Positions 47,696 to 56,831 of a stretch of 64,000 nt of DNA are shown piece by piece. Every line of letters begins with the position of its first letter. Position 1 is the stretch's first letter. Source of the stretch: Cyanobacterium aponinum PCC 10605 (GTDB lineage: Bacteria > Cyanobacteriota > Cyanobacteriia > Cyanobacteriales > Cyanobacteriaceae); contig NC_019776.1 in the NCBI RefSeq assembly GCF_000317675.1, positions 1,674,001-1,738,000 of the forward strand, written 5' to 3'. The position numbers and the translations under genes were made by a program. The notes beneath the pieces were generated by a model. It made no database searches. It was not told the DNA's origin and was given only the letters and a program-made list of their open reading frames with translations.

Positions 47696-47870
47696 TGAGC
47701 TGTTAAAAAGGATGATTGGAGATTAGGGTATTATTGGGATATTAGGGTGTTGGGGGAAAGTCAATTAAGCACTTTTGCCCTTCTCCCCTTTTAAGGGGAG
47801 ACACAGAGGGGTTTGCCTTTTGCCTTCTTCAATTATTATTCACTATTCACCTTTGCCCCTTGCCCTTTTC

Positions 47871-49466
47871 CTACTGGCTTGTTTTTTTTAACAAAATTAC
47901 CTTATCTTTTTGAGCAACAATCTTATATTCTTCTTTCTCTGTTACTTCTTTAATCAACCCTTGTATGGCTTCTAACCATCCTTTTTCCTTGGTAAAAACA
48001 ACGCTATAACGTTCTAATTCCCATAAATCAGCGATAATATAATCAACGGTTTGAGGTTGGTGGTTTGTGTCTAAAAACCCTATCATTGGTAAGCGAATAA
48101 TTGCCTCTCTACCACTGAGATGAGGAATAATATTATTAGTTGCACTCGCACTGGCATCTTTAGGGATTTGCTTTAAAAGCTGATAAATAGAAGCAGAATG
48201 TTGCCATTGACGGGGTAAGGATACATATACTAAGGGTTGAAATGAATCTGGCATGACGAAATAAAAAGCACGGCTTAATTCTGTTGCACTGGAGGTAAAA
48301 CCTAATAGTAAAGAGATAACAATACAACTAAGCCAAAATTTTTTAAATCTTGCCCCTAATTTTCTCGGTTTAAGTGCTTTTAAATCTTGATAAAAATTAC
48401 CGAAAGATTGTCCTCGCCACCATAAAATTGTTCCGTAAAATAGTCCGGGGGTAATCATCATCGCATAACGAATATTTAAGGATAAAATAGATTTTCCTTG
48501 ACCAAGTAAAGGAGTAAGGAGAGGGAAAAAAGTAATTATCCATGAAGCGGGAGAAAGGGCTGGTATTAAGCCTAAAGATAGCCATTGTCCTAAAAAATAT
48601 TCGACGGTATCACCAAAGGGAGAAATTAATTCTTTTAATACTAATAAAGGTTGAGTTAACATACCCCAAATTACTCCTAAAGTAGAGGGGTTATTATCTT
48701 GTAAATATTGCCCGAATTTATCTACCATGAATCTTTCTCCAACATCCTCTGTAAATTGGGGCATAATTACATTAGTAATAAAAATCATATAAATGAAGGA
48801 AAAAATAGCCATTATTAATCCTTGAATCCAATGGCGACGAGTGATAATTAAATAAATTCCTATTCCAAATAAATTTAATCCTGCTTCTTGTCTTACACCC
48901 AAAAGCAATAGGGAAAATAAAGCCACTAAACCCCATTGATTTTTTTCCAAACAGAAAAGAAGACTGAAAACTAATATGGGCAGTTGAGATATATTATCAA
49001 AGTTGGATAAAGTGGGTACAAAAACTGCGATCGCGCTGTAAAAACTGACTACAATTAATAAAGAAATGATATGGTCTATATGTTGTCGTGCCAAAAAATA
49101 AAGGACCATTCCCGCCCCTGTAATTAATAAACATTGTATGATTACTAAAGTGGCAGGGGAAGGAAAAAGAAAATATAGCGGTAAAAATAGTAATAAATTA
49201 GGGCTAAAATGATGACCCAAGTAACTGTCATTAACTAAGGGTAAAGATTCGCCACTGGTGACATGAGTAGAAATAGCAGAAGCAAGAGAGCTATGATAAA
49301 AATTTCCGTGTAAATTATTCCAAAAAATTTGATTAAAAATTCCCATATCATAGGATGCAAAAAAACTATAGTAACGATTTAGCCCTAGAAGTAATATTAT
49401 TATTAAGAAAAAAATGCTAATTTTGTATAAATTTCTTAATTCATGACTTTTTATATTTTGTTTCAC
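47871..49466 (-). CDS. DUF2079 membrane protein
   Basis: The 531-residue protein has about 10-12 hydrophobic helices and the typical DUF2079 N-terminal region RYYSFFASYDMGIFNQIFWN, then TSGESLPLVNDSYLGHHFSP. The fold resembles GT-C glycosyltransferases: the first external loop holds the YDMG Asp and HHFSP histidines that could act in catalysis. Substrate unknown. The C-terminal 110 residues are a soluble domain (KQIPKDASASATNNIIPHLSG). Convergent with pepP across a repeat-filled spacer. Confidence 0.8.
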   Translation of the reverse strand: MKQNIKSHELRNLYKISIFFLIIILLLGLNRYYSFFASYDMGIFNQIFWNNLHGNFYHSSLASAISTHVTSGESLPLVNDSYLGHHFSPNLLLFLPLYFLFPSPATLVIIQCLLITGAGMVLYFLARQHIDHIISLLIVVSFYSAIAVFVPTLSNFDNISQLPILVFSLLFCLEKNQWGLVALFSLLLLGVRQEAGLNLFGIGIYLIITRRHWIQGLIMAIFSFIYMIFITNVIMPQFTEDVGERFMVDKFGQYLQDNNPSTLGVIWGMLTQPLLVLKELISPFGDTVEYFLGQWLSLGLIPALSPASWIITFFPLLTPLLGQGKSILSLNIRYAMMITPGLFYGTILWWRGQSFGNFYQDLKALKPRKLGARFKKFWLSCIVISLLLGFTSSATELSRAFYFVMPDSFQPLVYVSLPRQWQHSASIYQLLKQIPKDASASATNNIIPHLSGREAIIRLPMIGFLDTNHQPQTVDYIIADLWELERYSVVFTKEKGWLEAIQGLIKEVTEKEEYKIVAQKDKVILLKKTSQ

Positions 49467-49640
49467 GATAAATAAATATAAATATATTCACTAATTTTAA
49501 ATTCTAGCGTTTTCTATCTGTTTAGAATCAGCTTGATTATATATTATGGTTTTAATGTAATAAAAGTTATTTAATATTAGTTAAATGAAGTGTTATATTT
49601 TTATTAATTTCTTTCCACAAAACTTTATCATCATTATGGT

Positions 49641-50048
49641 ATGGTTAAAAATCCACAAATACGCATTCCTATAATTATTTCTCTAGGTGCGATCGCAGGA
49701 GTTTTATGTAGATATTATATAGGCTTGTGGTTACTTCAAAATTTTAAAACTCAATTCCCCATTGACATTTTTTTGATAAACATTAGTGGCTGTTTTTTCA
49801 TGGGTTTTTTATCTACTATTCTGGCGAGAAAATATCCTTTACATCCCGAATTAGTTCTACTATTAATAACAGGATTTTTAGGAACTTATACAACTTTTTC
49901 TACCTATGAATTAAATACCGCAGTCAACTTAAATAATTTATCTCGAGATTTGCTATATTGGATTGGCAGTCCAATTCTGGGATTATTTTGTCTTGAAATA
50001 GGTATTAAATTAGCTCAAATTACTTTATCTATTAAGTCGAGAAGTTAG
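49641..50048 (+). CDS. crcB: Fluoride channel CrcB/Fluc, first copy
   Basis: The 135-residue protein has four membrane helices and the Fluc signatures: GAIAGVLCRYYIGLWL, NISGCFFMGFLSTI (pore asparagine) and GFLGTYTTFSTYELN (TTFS motif). Fluc channels export fluoride as dual-topology dimers. A second, different copy lies 200 bp downstream on the other strand. No fluoride riboswitch was recognised in the 170-bp leader. ATG at 49641 rather than 49636, which is out of frame. Confidence 0.92.
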   Translation: MVKNPQIRIPIIISLGAIAGVLCRYYIGLWLLQNFKTQFPIDIFLINISGCFFMGFLSTILARKYPLHPELVLLLITGFLGTYTTFSTYELNTAVNLNNLSRDLLYWIGSPILGLFCLEIGIKLAQITLSIKSRS

Positions 50049-50250
50049 ATTTTTTGCATAATTATAGGAAGAATAAATTAGTTGAAATAACTAAAAAAAG
50101 ATTAATTTATAATTAGTAATTAGCAATTTACGGAGCTTAGAAGGTAGCGACAATGCTTTGTTATACAATTTATTAAGAATTATTTTCTCCCTAATTTCCT
50201 AATACCCCAACATTTTCTGATTGACCTTGAAATAAACCCGCTCATGAACC

Positions 50251-50634
50251 TCATAAACTATTATAAATTTTGGCGGATATAATACCTAATTCGATGCAAA
50301 TAAAGCCGATAAGAGGTGTACCTATCCCATAAAAAATTGCATCCATAAATCTCTTTTCTCGATATAAATTTGAGGTATCAAGAATATAAGAAGAAAACGT
50401 TGTGTATGCTCCAAGAAAGCCGATTAAAATAAATTGTTGTAATTCTAAAGAAATAATTTTATAAAAAATAATAGTGGAAATAAAACCTATTAAAAAAGAC
50501 CCAGATAAATTAGCAAATAGTGTTCCATAACTATATTTATTACCCCACTTATTGAGACAGAATAAAGTTAAATAATATCTACTTAATGCCCCTAAAATTG
50601 CGCCTAAAGCGATAAAAAAATAAGTCTCTTTCAT
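50251..50634 (-). CDS. crcB: Fluoride channel CrcB/Fluc, second copy
   Basis: The 127-residue homolog has GAILGALSRYYLTLFCL, NLSGSFLIGFISTI and GFLGAYTTFSSYILD. It is clearly diverged from the first copy, so the pair is not a recent duplication. In some bacteria adjacent crcB pairs make heteromeric channels; here the genes converge, which is unusual for a co-expressed pair. Starts about 90 bp from the divergent Ppx/GppA gene. Confidence 0.92.
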   Translation of the reverse strand: MKETYFFIALGAILGALSRYYLTLFCLNKWGNKYSYGTLFANLSGSFLIGFISTIIFYKIISLELQQFILIGFLGAYTTFSSYILDTSNLYREKRFMDAIFYGIGTPLIGFICIELGIISAKIYNSL

Positions 50635-50725
50635 TATTTAATTGACAATAAATAACGGATCATGAACAATAAGATAATCAGGAATTAATTGTAATCGGAC
50701 GATCGAATCTCTCTGACTCAAACTC

Positions 50726-52351
50726 ATGACTTATACTAATCAGTTATCTTATCAAAGTGTCCAGAAAAAAGCCTTACAAGATTGTATTTTAGGTGCGATC
50801 GATATTGGTACTAATTCTATTCATATGGTAGTAGTACACATCAATGCTCAGATACCTTCTTTTTCTATCATCGCTAAAGAAAAGGATACCGTAAGATTGG
50901 GCGATCGCGATTTGGATACGGGAAATTTAACTGATAGTGCTATGAATAGAGCATTAGAAGCCTTAAGACGTTGTAAGGATTTAGCCAAAAGTTTAAAAGT
51001 TAATCAGTTGATAGCAGTTGCCACCAGTGCCACAAGAGAAGCCCCCAACGGACGAGAATTTTTACAAAGAGTTGAAAATGAGTTAGGGATTACTGTCGAT
51101 TTAATTTCTGGGCAAGAAGAAGCAAGAAGAATTTATTTAGGGGTTTTGTCTGGGATGGATTTTGGCGGAAAAGTCCATGCTGTAATTGATATTGGTGGCG
51201 GTTCAACGGAAATTATTTTAGGAGATGCCCAAGAAGCAAGATTTTTGAGTAGTACAAAAGTTGGTGCTGTACGTTTAACCCAAGATTTTATCCATAGTGA
51301 TCCTATTAACAGTAAAGATTTTATTCGACTTAGTGCTTATATTCAAGGGATGTTAGAACGGCCTGTAGAAGAATTTAGAAATGCTCTTCATACAGGAGAA
51401 AAACCCATGCTAGTGGGGACATCCGGCACAGCAGAAACCCTTGCCATGATTCATGCCCTTGATAGCAATAGCGTTGAACCCATAACCCTGAATGGTTATA
51501 AAATGCCTTTAAAGGATATAGAAGAAATCCTCGTTAAATTAACCAAAATGGATTACAACGAAAGAGTATCCATAACAGGGATGTCTGAGCGTCGAGCAGA
51601 AATTATTATTGCAGGTACAACTATTTTAGTAGAGGCAATGAAAATGTTGGAAGTGGATTCATTGACTGTATGTGAGAGAGCATTGAGAGAAGGTGTTATA
51701 GTTGACTGGATGTTACAAAATGGATATATTGAAAATCGTCTGGCTTATCAAGGAGAAGTACGACCTCGTAATATTTATAAAATCGCTCATAAATATCAAG
51801 TAGATTTAGCCCACGCCGAAAGAATTGCACAGTTTGCTTTAAATATATTTGATAGTATGAAGGGTCAACTGCACTCTTGGGGAGACTTAGAAAGAGAATA
51901 TCTCTGGAGTGCCACTATTTTACATAATTGCGGTTTATATATATCCCATTCCGCCCATCATAAACATTCTTATTATTTGATTCGCAACGCTGAATTATTA
52001 GGTTTTAGTGAAATTGAAATTGAATTAATTGCTCAAATTGCTCGTTATCATCGCAAGAGTAAGCCAAAACGTAAACATGAAAATTACGCTTCTTTATCGG
52101 ATAATCACCGTAAAATGGTTAAACAACTGAGTGCGATATTAAGACTTGCGATCGCACTTGATCGAAGACAAATAGGGGCAATTAAAGACTTAGAATGTAG
52201 ATATGATGAAGAATATAAACAATTACATCTTCATTTGCATCCTACCATTGTTGGGGACGACTGTGCTTTAGAGTTATGGAATTTAGAGTATAAAAAGCCC
52301 ATTTTTGAACAAGAATACGGAGTTAAGGTTTTAGTTACACTACATAGATGA
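50726..52351 (+). CDS. Ppx/GppA family phosphatase (exopolyphosphatase-type)
   Basis: The 541-residue protein has an N-terminal ASKHA-fold Ppx/GppA domain with phosphate-loop motifs GAIDIGTNSIHMVVV (about residues 22-36) and IDIGGGSTEIILG, and a C-terminal HD-type domain (about 340-510; HNCGLYISHSAHHKHS). The full-length form is typical of enzymes that degrade polyphosphate or pppGpp. Which activity dominates cannot be told from sequence; cyanobacterial homologs are usually annotated ppx. Single gene. Confidence 0.88.
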   Translation: MTYTNQLSYQSVQKKALQDCILGAIDIGTNSIHMVVVHINAQIPSFSIIAKEKDTVRLGDRDLDTGNLTDSAMNRALEALRRCKDLAKSLKVNQLIAVATSATREAPNGREFLQRVENELGITVDLISGQEEARRIYLGVLSGMDFGGKVHAVIDIGGGSTEIILGDAQEARFLSSTKVGAVRLTQDFIHSDPINSKDFIRLSAYIQGMLERPVEEFRNALHTGEKPMLVGTSGTAETLAMIHALDSNSVEPITLNGYKMPLKDIEEILVKLTKMDYNERVSITGMSERRAEIIIAGTTILVEAMKMLEVDSLTVCERALREGVIVDWMLQNGYIENRLAYQGEVRPRNIYKIAHKYQVDLAHAERIAQFALNIFDSMKGQLHSWGDLEREYLWSATILHNCGLYISHSAHHKHSYYLIRNAELLGFSEIEIELIAQIARYHRKSKPKRKHENYASLSDNHRKMVKQLSAILRLAIALDRRQIGAIKDLECRYDEEYKQLHLHLHPTIVGDDCALELWNLEYKKPIFEQEYGVKVLVTLHR

Positions 52352-52402
52352 TTTGGGGTTGTGGAGATTAAAGGGCAATGGTAAATAAGAAAAAACAAAA
52401 AC

Positions 52403-52440
52403 ACCTGCAACCTGCAACCTGAAACCTGCCACCTGTCACC
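52403..52440. repeat. ACCTGNN heptamer tract
   Basis: Five tandem seven-base units (ACCTGCA, ACCTGCA, ACCTGAA, ACCTGCC, ACCTGTC) in the short spacer between the converging phosphatase and aspartoacylase-like genes. No element ends accompany it here, so the heptamer tract can exist on its own. Confidence 0.75.
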
Positions 52441-52460
52441 TCTTTCATAAACCCGAACCC

Positions 52461-53441
52461 CTAACTCGGGTTAATGGGAGTCATCGCAATATGAATCAAA
52501 GCATCCCCCTGATTAACCAATGGATTTTGCACATGGGAAATGACAATACCTTCAATATTACTTTTCACTGCAATGGTTTTATTGCCAAAAGCATCCGTAA
52601 TCGTACCCACCAACTGTTTTTTTTCTACCTTCGCCCCTAATTTTGTTCTCAATTGGAAAATACCACTTTGAGATGCCCGTAACCATTTTGATTGGTTAAC
52701 CCTCACTGAAGTTTCTTCTTTTCCATTTTCCACAGGATTATCATACATCCCTAAAGTTTTCATCACCCGAAAAATACCTCTTACCCCAACTGCGATCGCA
52801 TCTTGATCAAATCTTAAAGCCTCTCCTCCCTCGTAAAGTAACGTAGGAATACCCTCAGAACTTGCCGCCTGTCGCAATGAACCGTCACGGGTTGTAGCAT
52901 GAATCATAATCGGACTATTAAAAGCCTTCGCAATACGCATCGTCTCAGGATCATCTAAATTCGCCCTAATTTGCGGTAAATTAATACGATGAATCGCCGC
53001 CGTATGAATATCAATACCATGAGTACATTTACCCACCACTTCCCTCATAAAAATATTCGCCAATCGAGAGGCTAAAGAGCCAGTTTCTGAACCCGGGAAG
53101 CAACGATTTAAGTCACGGCGATCAGGTAAATAGCGAGATTGTTCGATAAAACCAAATACATTGACAATGGGTACAGTAATCAAAGTACCCTTTAAAAGCC
53201 GAGGATTGACATGATTTGCCACTTGACGGATGATTTCCACTCCATTAATTTCGTCCCCATGAATTGCCGCATTAACCCATAATCTCGCCCCTTTTTCCAA
53301 ACCATTAATCACAGTTACAGGCAGACAAATTAAAGTTTGAGTAGGCAATCTTGCCACAGGAATTTCGATTTGCTTAACTTGCCCCGGTTTAATAATTTCT
53401 CCTGCAACTTTTATCTTATATTCTTTATTTTTTTCATCCAT
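52461..53441 (-). CDS. Succinylglutamate desuccinylase/aspartoacylase family hydrolase
   Basis: The 326-residue M14-like zinc hydrolase has metal ligands in NAAIHGDEINGVEI (His and Glu) and GIDIHTAAIHR (His). A C-terminal beta-rich barrel (VKSNIEGIVISHVQNPLVNQGDAL) is reminiscent of a lipoyl-like domain and common in this subfamily. Substrates in relatives are N-acyl amino acids; the true one here is not known. Single gene; the truncated unknown gene lies 40 bp upstream on the same strand. Confidence 0.85.
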   Translation of the reverse strand: MDEKNKEYKIKVAGEIIKPGQVKQIEIPVARLPTQTLICLPVTVINGLEKGARLWVNAAIHGDEINGVEIIRQVANHVNPRLLKGTLITVPIVNVFGFIEQSRYLPDRRDLNRCFPGSETGSLASRLANIFMREVVGKCTHGIDIHTAAIHRINLPQIRANLDDPETMRIAKAFNSPIMIHATTRDGSLRQAASSEGIPTLLYEGGEALRFDQDAIAVGVRGIFRVMKTLGMYDNPVENGKEETSVRVNQSKWLRASQSGIFQLRTKLGAKVEKKQLVGTITDAFGNKTIAVKSNIEGIVISHVQNPLVNQGDALIHIAMTPINPS

Positions 53442-53481
53442 ATTTTTTTGAAAATGTTATAAAAAAACGTTAAACATTATT

Positions 53482-54097
53482 TTATTTATTAACCAATTGA
53501 CTAAAATCTATTTCATACAAATCTTTTAAAGATATATTAAAATTAAGATTTAAAAAACGATTAATTTTTAGTAATTCAGTAGTAAAATTAGCTAAATAAT
53601 AGTTATTTTCTTCTAGCTTTTTCACCAATAGATAGTTCTTATTTTTCTTAATAAAATCTTCTTCTAATTGCTTTTCTTCCTCCGTTAGTTTATCTAAACT
53701 TAATAGTAATAAAATCCCTTCTTTTATTCTTTTTATTTGTTCTAAATTGAGAGGAATATTTTGTAAAATACTTTTTTTAGATCCTTCTTTTTTGTAATAT
53801 TTTTCAACAGGGTTATTTTCTAAATAACTATGACTCAAATATTCTTGAATTAAATGAATATACTTTTCTTTATGCTTATAAAATTCTCGATGAATAATTG
53901 CAATACGAGTGGCATCCCCTACCGCCGTATGAAGTTTTAACGGTAAACGATTTTCCTTTTTTAAATAATTAGTTTCTTTAATCAACTCATCACTAAGATT
54001 AAATAATTTATCAGCATAAACTAGAGATAAGCGATTGTTATTGACTATTTCTGCAATATTTTTCTGTAAATCCTCAATCTGAAAAACTTTAAGATCA
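53482..54097 (-). pseudogene. Unknown gene lacking its 5' end
   Basis: An open frame on the reverse strand runs from a repeat at about 54099 to a stop at 53482-53484, and no plausible ATG start is present; the only in-frame candidate near a start is a TTG at 53985. Translation upstream of that TTG still reads as ordinary protein (FQIEDLQKNIAEIVNN), and an in-frame TGA then appears inside the repeat. This implies the N-terminal part was lost. The segment LKLHTAVGDATRIAII has the spacing of the third motif of DEDDh exonucleases (HxAxxDA), but the rest shows no family I know. Weak call. Confidence 0.45.
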
Positions 54098-54098
54098 A

Positions 54099-54208
54099 TC
54101 TTAATAAGGGGGACTTTTCAACATATTTTTGCACTTGTTCCCCCCTTTTGAAGGGGGGCTAGGGGGGGGATCAATCATCAGAAATAGTCGTTTTCAAACA
54201 GGTTCTAA
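54099..54208. repeat. Dispersed repeat shared with 21.5 kb
   Basis: CTTAATAAGGGGGACTTT, AT-rich spacer, a CCCCCCTTTTGAAGGGGGG palindrome (absent from the other copy), GGGGATCAATCATCAG, AATAGT and AAACAGGTTCTAA, matching 21545-21619 in order. It abuts the 5' break of the unknown gene and the 3' end of fusA. Confidence 0.65.
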
Positions 54209-54249
54209 TACCCTAATTTCTGACTGCTACTTATTACTTAATTACTTAA

Positions 54250-56343
54250 TTATTTAGCGGCGGCTAATTCTCTTTCCTTAACTTCTTTAATTACCTCCTC
54301 GGCAACATTTTTAGGACAAGGTGCATAGTGAGAAAATTCCATGGAGAATTGACCACGGCCAGAAGTCATAGTTCTTAAGTCACCGATGTAACCAAACATT
54401 TCACTTAAAGGAGCTTCAGCTTTAATTCTGACACCCATGGGAGTAGTGTTTTGGTTTTTAATCATGCCACGACGACGGTTAAGATCACCAATAACATCCC
54501 CTACATGATCTTCAGGGGTAAATACGTCCACATTCATAATGGGTTCAAGCAACTGAGGACTTGCTTTAGGTAAAGATTGACGATAAGCTGCTCTGGCGGC
54601 AATTTCGTATGCGATCGCACTTGAGTCAACGGGGTGGAAAGCACCATCAGTTAAGGTAACTTTTAAATCCACACAGGGGAAACCAGCGAGGACACCTTTA
54701 TCGATACTAGACTCAAAACCTTTGTTAACCGCAGGCCAGTATTCCCGAGGAACATTACCACCAGTTACTTTAGATTCAAACTGGAAGCCACTACCTGGTT
54801 CACCTGGTTCGATGGTGTAATCAATACGAGCGAATTGACCCGCACCACCAGATTGTTTCTTGTGGGTGTAAGAATCGTTAACAACTTTGGTGATAGATTC
54901 ACGATAAGCAACTTGGGGTTTACCAACTTCTACTTCTACACCGTGAGTACGTTTGAGAATATCCACTTTAATATCGAGGTGTAATTCACCCATCCCTTTA
55001 ATAATGGTTTCACCGCTTTCTTGATCGGTTTCAACGTAGAAAGAAGGATCTTCTTGTACCATTTTGGAAAGAGCAAGAGCCATTTTTTCGTTACTACCTT
55101 TTTGTTTAGGCTTAATGGCGATAGAAATAACAGGATCAGGAAATACCATGGGTTCAAGGGTCGCAGGATGATCTGGATCACATAAAGTGTGACCAGTTTG
55201 CACATTTTTCATCCCGATGATAGCTACGATGTCCCCTGCTTGAGCGCGATCGATTTCTTCACGGTTATTAGCGTGCATTTCCACCAAACGACCAATACGC
55301 TCGGTTTTACCAGTAGCAGTATTTAAGACGGTCATACCTTTTTCTAACACCCCAGAATAAATACGGGTGAAAGTTAAAGCACCATAGCGATCGTCCATAA
55401 TCTTGAAAGCTAAGGCTTTTAAAGATTCATCAGGATCAACTTTAGCAAACTCACCAGTTTCATTACCTTCTAAGTCAACAATGGGTTGAGGAGGAACTTC
55501 GTTAGGAGCAGGTAAATAGTCAACCACAGCATCCAATACTAATTGAACTCCTTTGTTTTTGAAAGAAGAACCGCAATAGGTAGGGAAGAAAGAAAGATTC
55601 ATTGTACCCTTACGGATGCAACTTTTAATTTCATCAATGGAAATTTCCTCACCCTCAAGATATTTTTCCATTAAATTGTCATCCTGCTCTACCGCAGTTT
55701 CAATCAACTGTTCACGGTACATTTCTACATCTTCTTTCATGTCTTCGGGAACATCCTCAATGACGTATTTTTCTGGATCTCCAGAATCATCCCAAATCCA
55801 TGCTTTACGGGTTAATAAATCCACAACCCCTTTAAATTCAGTTTCAATACCGATGGGTAATACCATAACCAAAGGTTTAGCGGCTAAAATCTCTTCTACC
55901 TGCTTAACCACGTTGTAAAAATTTGCTCCAGTACGGTCTAATTTGTTGACATAAATAATACGAGCAACTTTAGATTCGTTTGCATAACGCCAGTTTGTTT
56001 CGGACTGAGGTTCAACCCCACCAGAACCACAAAATACACCGATACCACCATCAAGTACCTTTAAAGAACGATATACTTCGATGGTAAAGTCAACGTGTCC
56101 GGGAGTGTCAATAATATTGAATTGGTGATCTTTCCAAAAACAAGATGTAGCGGCGGATTGAATCGTAATCCCTCTTTCTTGTTCCTGTTCCATGAAGTCT
56201 GTGGTAGCAGCTCCTTCGTGTACTTCCCCTAATTTATGGATTTTACCAGTTAACTTAAGAATTCTCTCTGTGGTTGTAGTTTTACCCGCATCAACGTGGG
56301 CAAAAATGCCTATATTTCTATATTTAGTTAGGTCTTTTTTCAT
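54250..56343 (-). CDS. fusA: Elongation factor G
   Basis: The 697-residue GTPase is of standard length, with G1 [15 protein letters not shown]3 DTPGH, G4 NKLD and full domains II-V. It translocates tRNA and mRNA on the ribosome. It has cysteines at positions 105 (GVFCGSGG) and 242 (KSCIRKG), the pair reported to form an inhibitory, thioredoxin-reducible disulfide in Synechocystis Slr1463, so translation here is likely redox-controlled too. It is not next to rpsL-rpsG-tuf, so this gene lies outside the usual str operon. Confidence 0.95.
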   Translation of the reverse strand: MKKDLTKYRNIGIFAHVDAGKTTTTERILKLTGKIHKLGEVHEGAATTDFMEQEQERGITIQSAATSCFWKDHQFNIIDTPGHVDFTIEVYRSLKVLDGGIGVFCGSGGVEPQSETNWRYANESKVARIIYVNKLDRTGANFYNVVKQVEEILAAKPLVMVLPIGIETEFKGVVDLLTRKAWIWDDSGDPEKYVIEDVPEDMKEDVEMYREQLIETAVEQDDNLMEKYLEGEEISIDEIKSCIRKGTMNLSFFPTYCGSSFKNKGVQLVLDAVVDYLPAPNEVPPQPIVDLEGNETGEFAKVDPDESLKALAFKIMDDRYGALTFTRIYSGVLEKGMTVLNTATGKTERIGRLVEMHANNREEIDRAQAGDIVAIIGMKNVQTGHTLCDPDHPATLEPMVFPDPVISIAIKPKQKGSNEKMALALSKMVQEDPSFYVETDQESGETIIKGMGELHLDIKVDILKRTHGVEVEVGKPQVAYRESITKVVNDSYTHKKQSGGAGQFARIDYTIEPGEPGSGFQFESKVTGGNVPREYWPAVNKGFESSIDKGVLAGFPCVDLKVTLTDGAFHPVDSSAIAYEIAARAAYRQSLPKASPQLLEPIMNVDVFTPEDHVGDVIGDLNRRRGMIKNQNTTPMGVRIKAEAPLSEMFGYIGDLRTMTSGRGQFSMEFSHYAPCPKNVAEEVIKEVKERELAAAK

Positions 56344-56831
56344 AATAAGTGTTTCTATAAAATGGTTAGAGAAATTGAAGAATCAGCAAACTTCTTTATA
56401 TTCTGATCCTAATGGTTGATAGTTGAGTCGATTTCTATTCACGTCCAACAATATCGATTTTAAAAATTTAGCATTTTCTGGACACTAAATTTCTGATGAT
56501 GGACATTTAGGAGTTGATATTAGACTATAAACTGATCATACGTTATTGTAACAAAATGTGAAAGAGTTAGAACTAATAGGTAACTAATTTCTGTCTTGGA
56601 AATTATGGGAGGCAGAGGAGATGAGTTAGGAGTTCGGGGTTCAGAACTTAAAGTTCAGAGGGGAGGGAGACGAGGTGATGGGGAGATGAGGGGAGGGGGT
56701 GAAACAAGTAATGAGTTTTCGGAGTTTTTAATTATCAACTATTCTCCTTTGCCCTCCCCCCTCGAGAGGGGGGATAAAGGGGGGTTTGCCCCTTGCCCTT
56801 TGGCCTTTTAACTTTGCCCTTTATTAAATTT
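56344..56831. repeat. Spacer between recG and fusA with C/G-rich box
   Basis: 56344-56590 upstream of fusA is AT-rich and without a visible gene. 56600-56705 is purine-rich text (GGGAGATGAGGGGAGGGGG). The inverted CTCGAG box lies at 56751-56790, close to the recG stop codon at 56832. fusA and recG read in the same direction, so this spacer holds the fusA promoter. Confidence 0.65.

Noticed and set aside
49467-49640. Possible fluoride riboswitch ahead of the first crcB
   Set aside because: I looked for the conserved GGNGAUGG and GCUGAUGACUCCU-type elements and saw none; the leader is AT-rich without a pseudoknot-like pattern.
54936-55205. Open frame overlapping fusA on the same strand
   Set aside because: Out-of-frame shadow inside a well-conserved gene; its translation has no domain and no ribosome-binding site.
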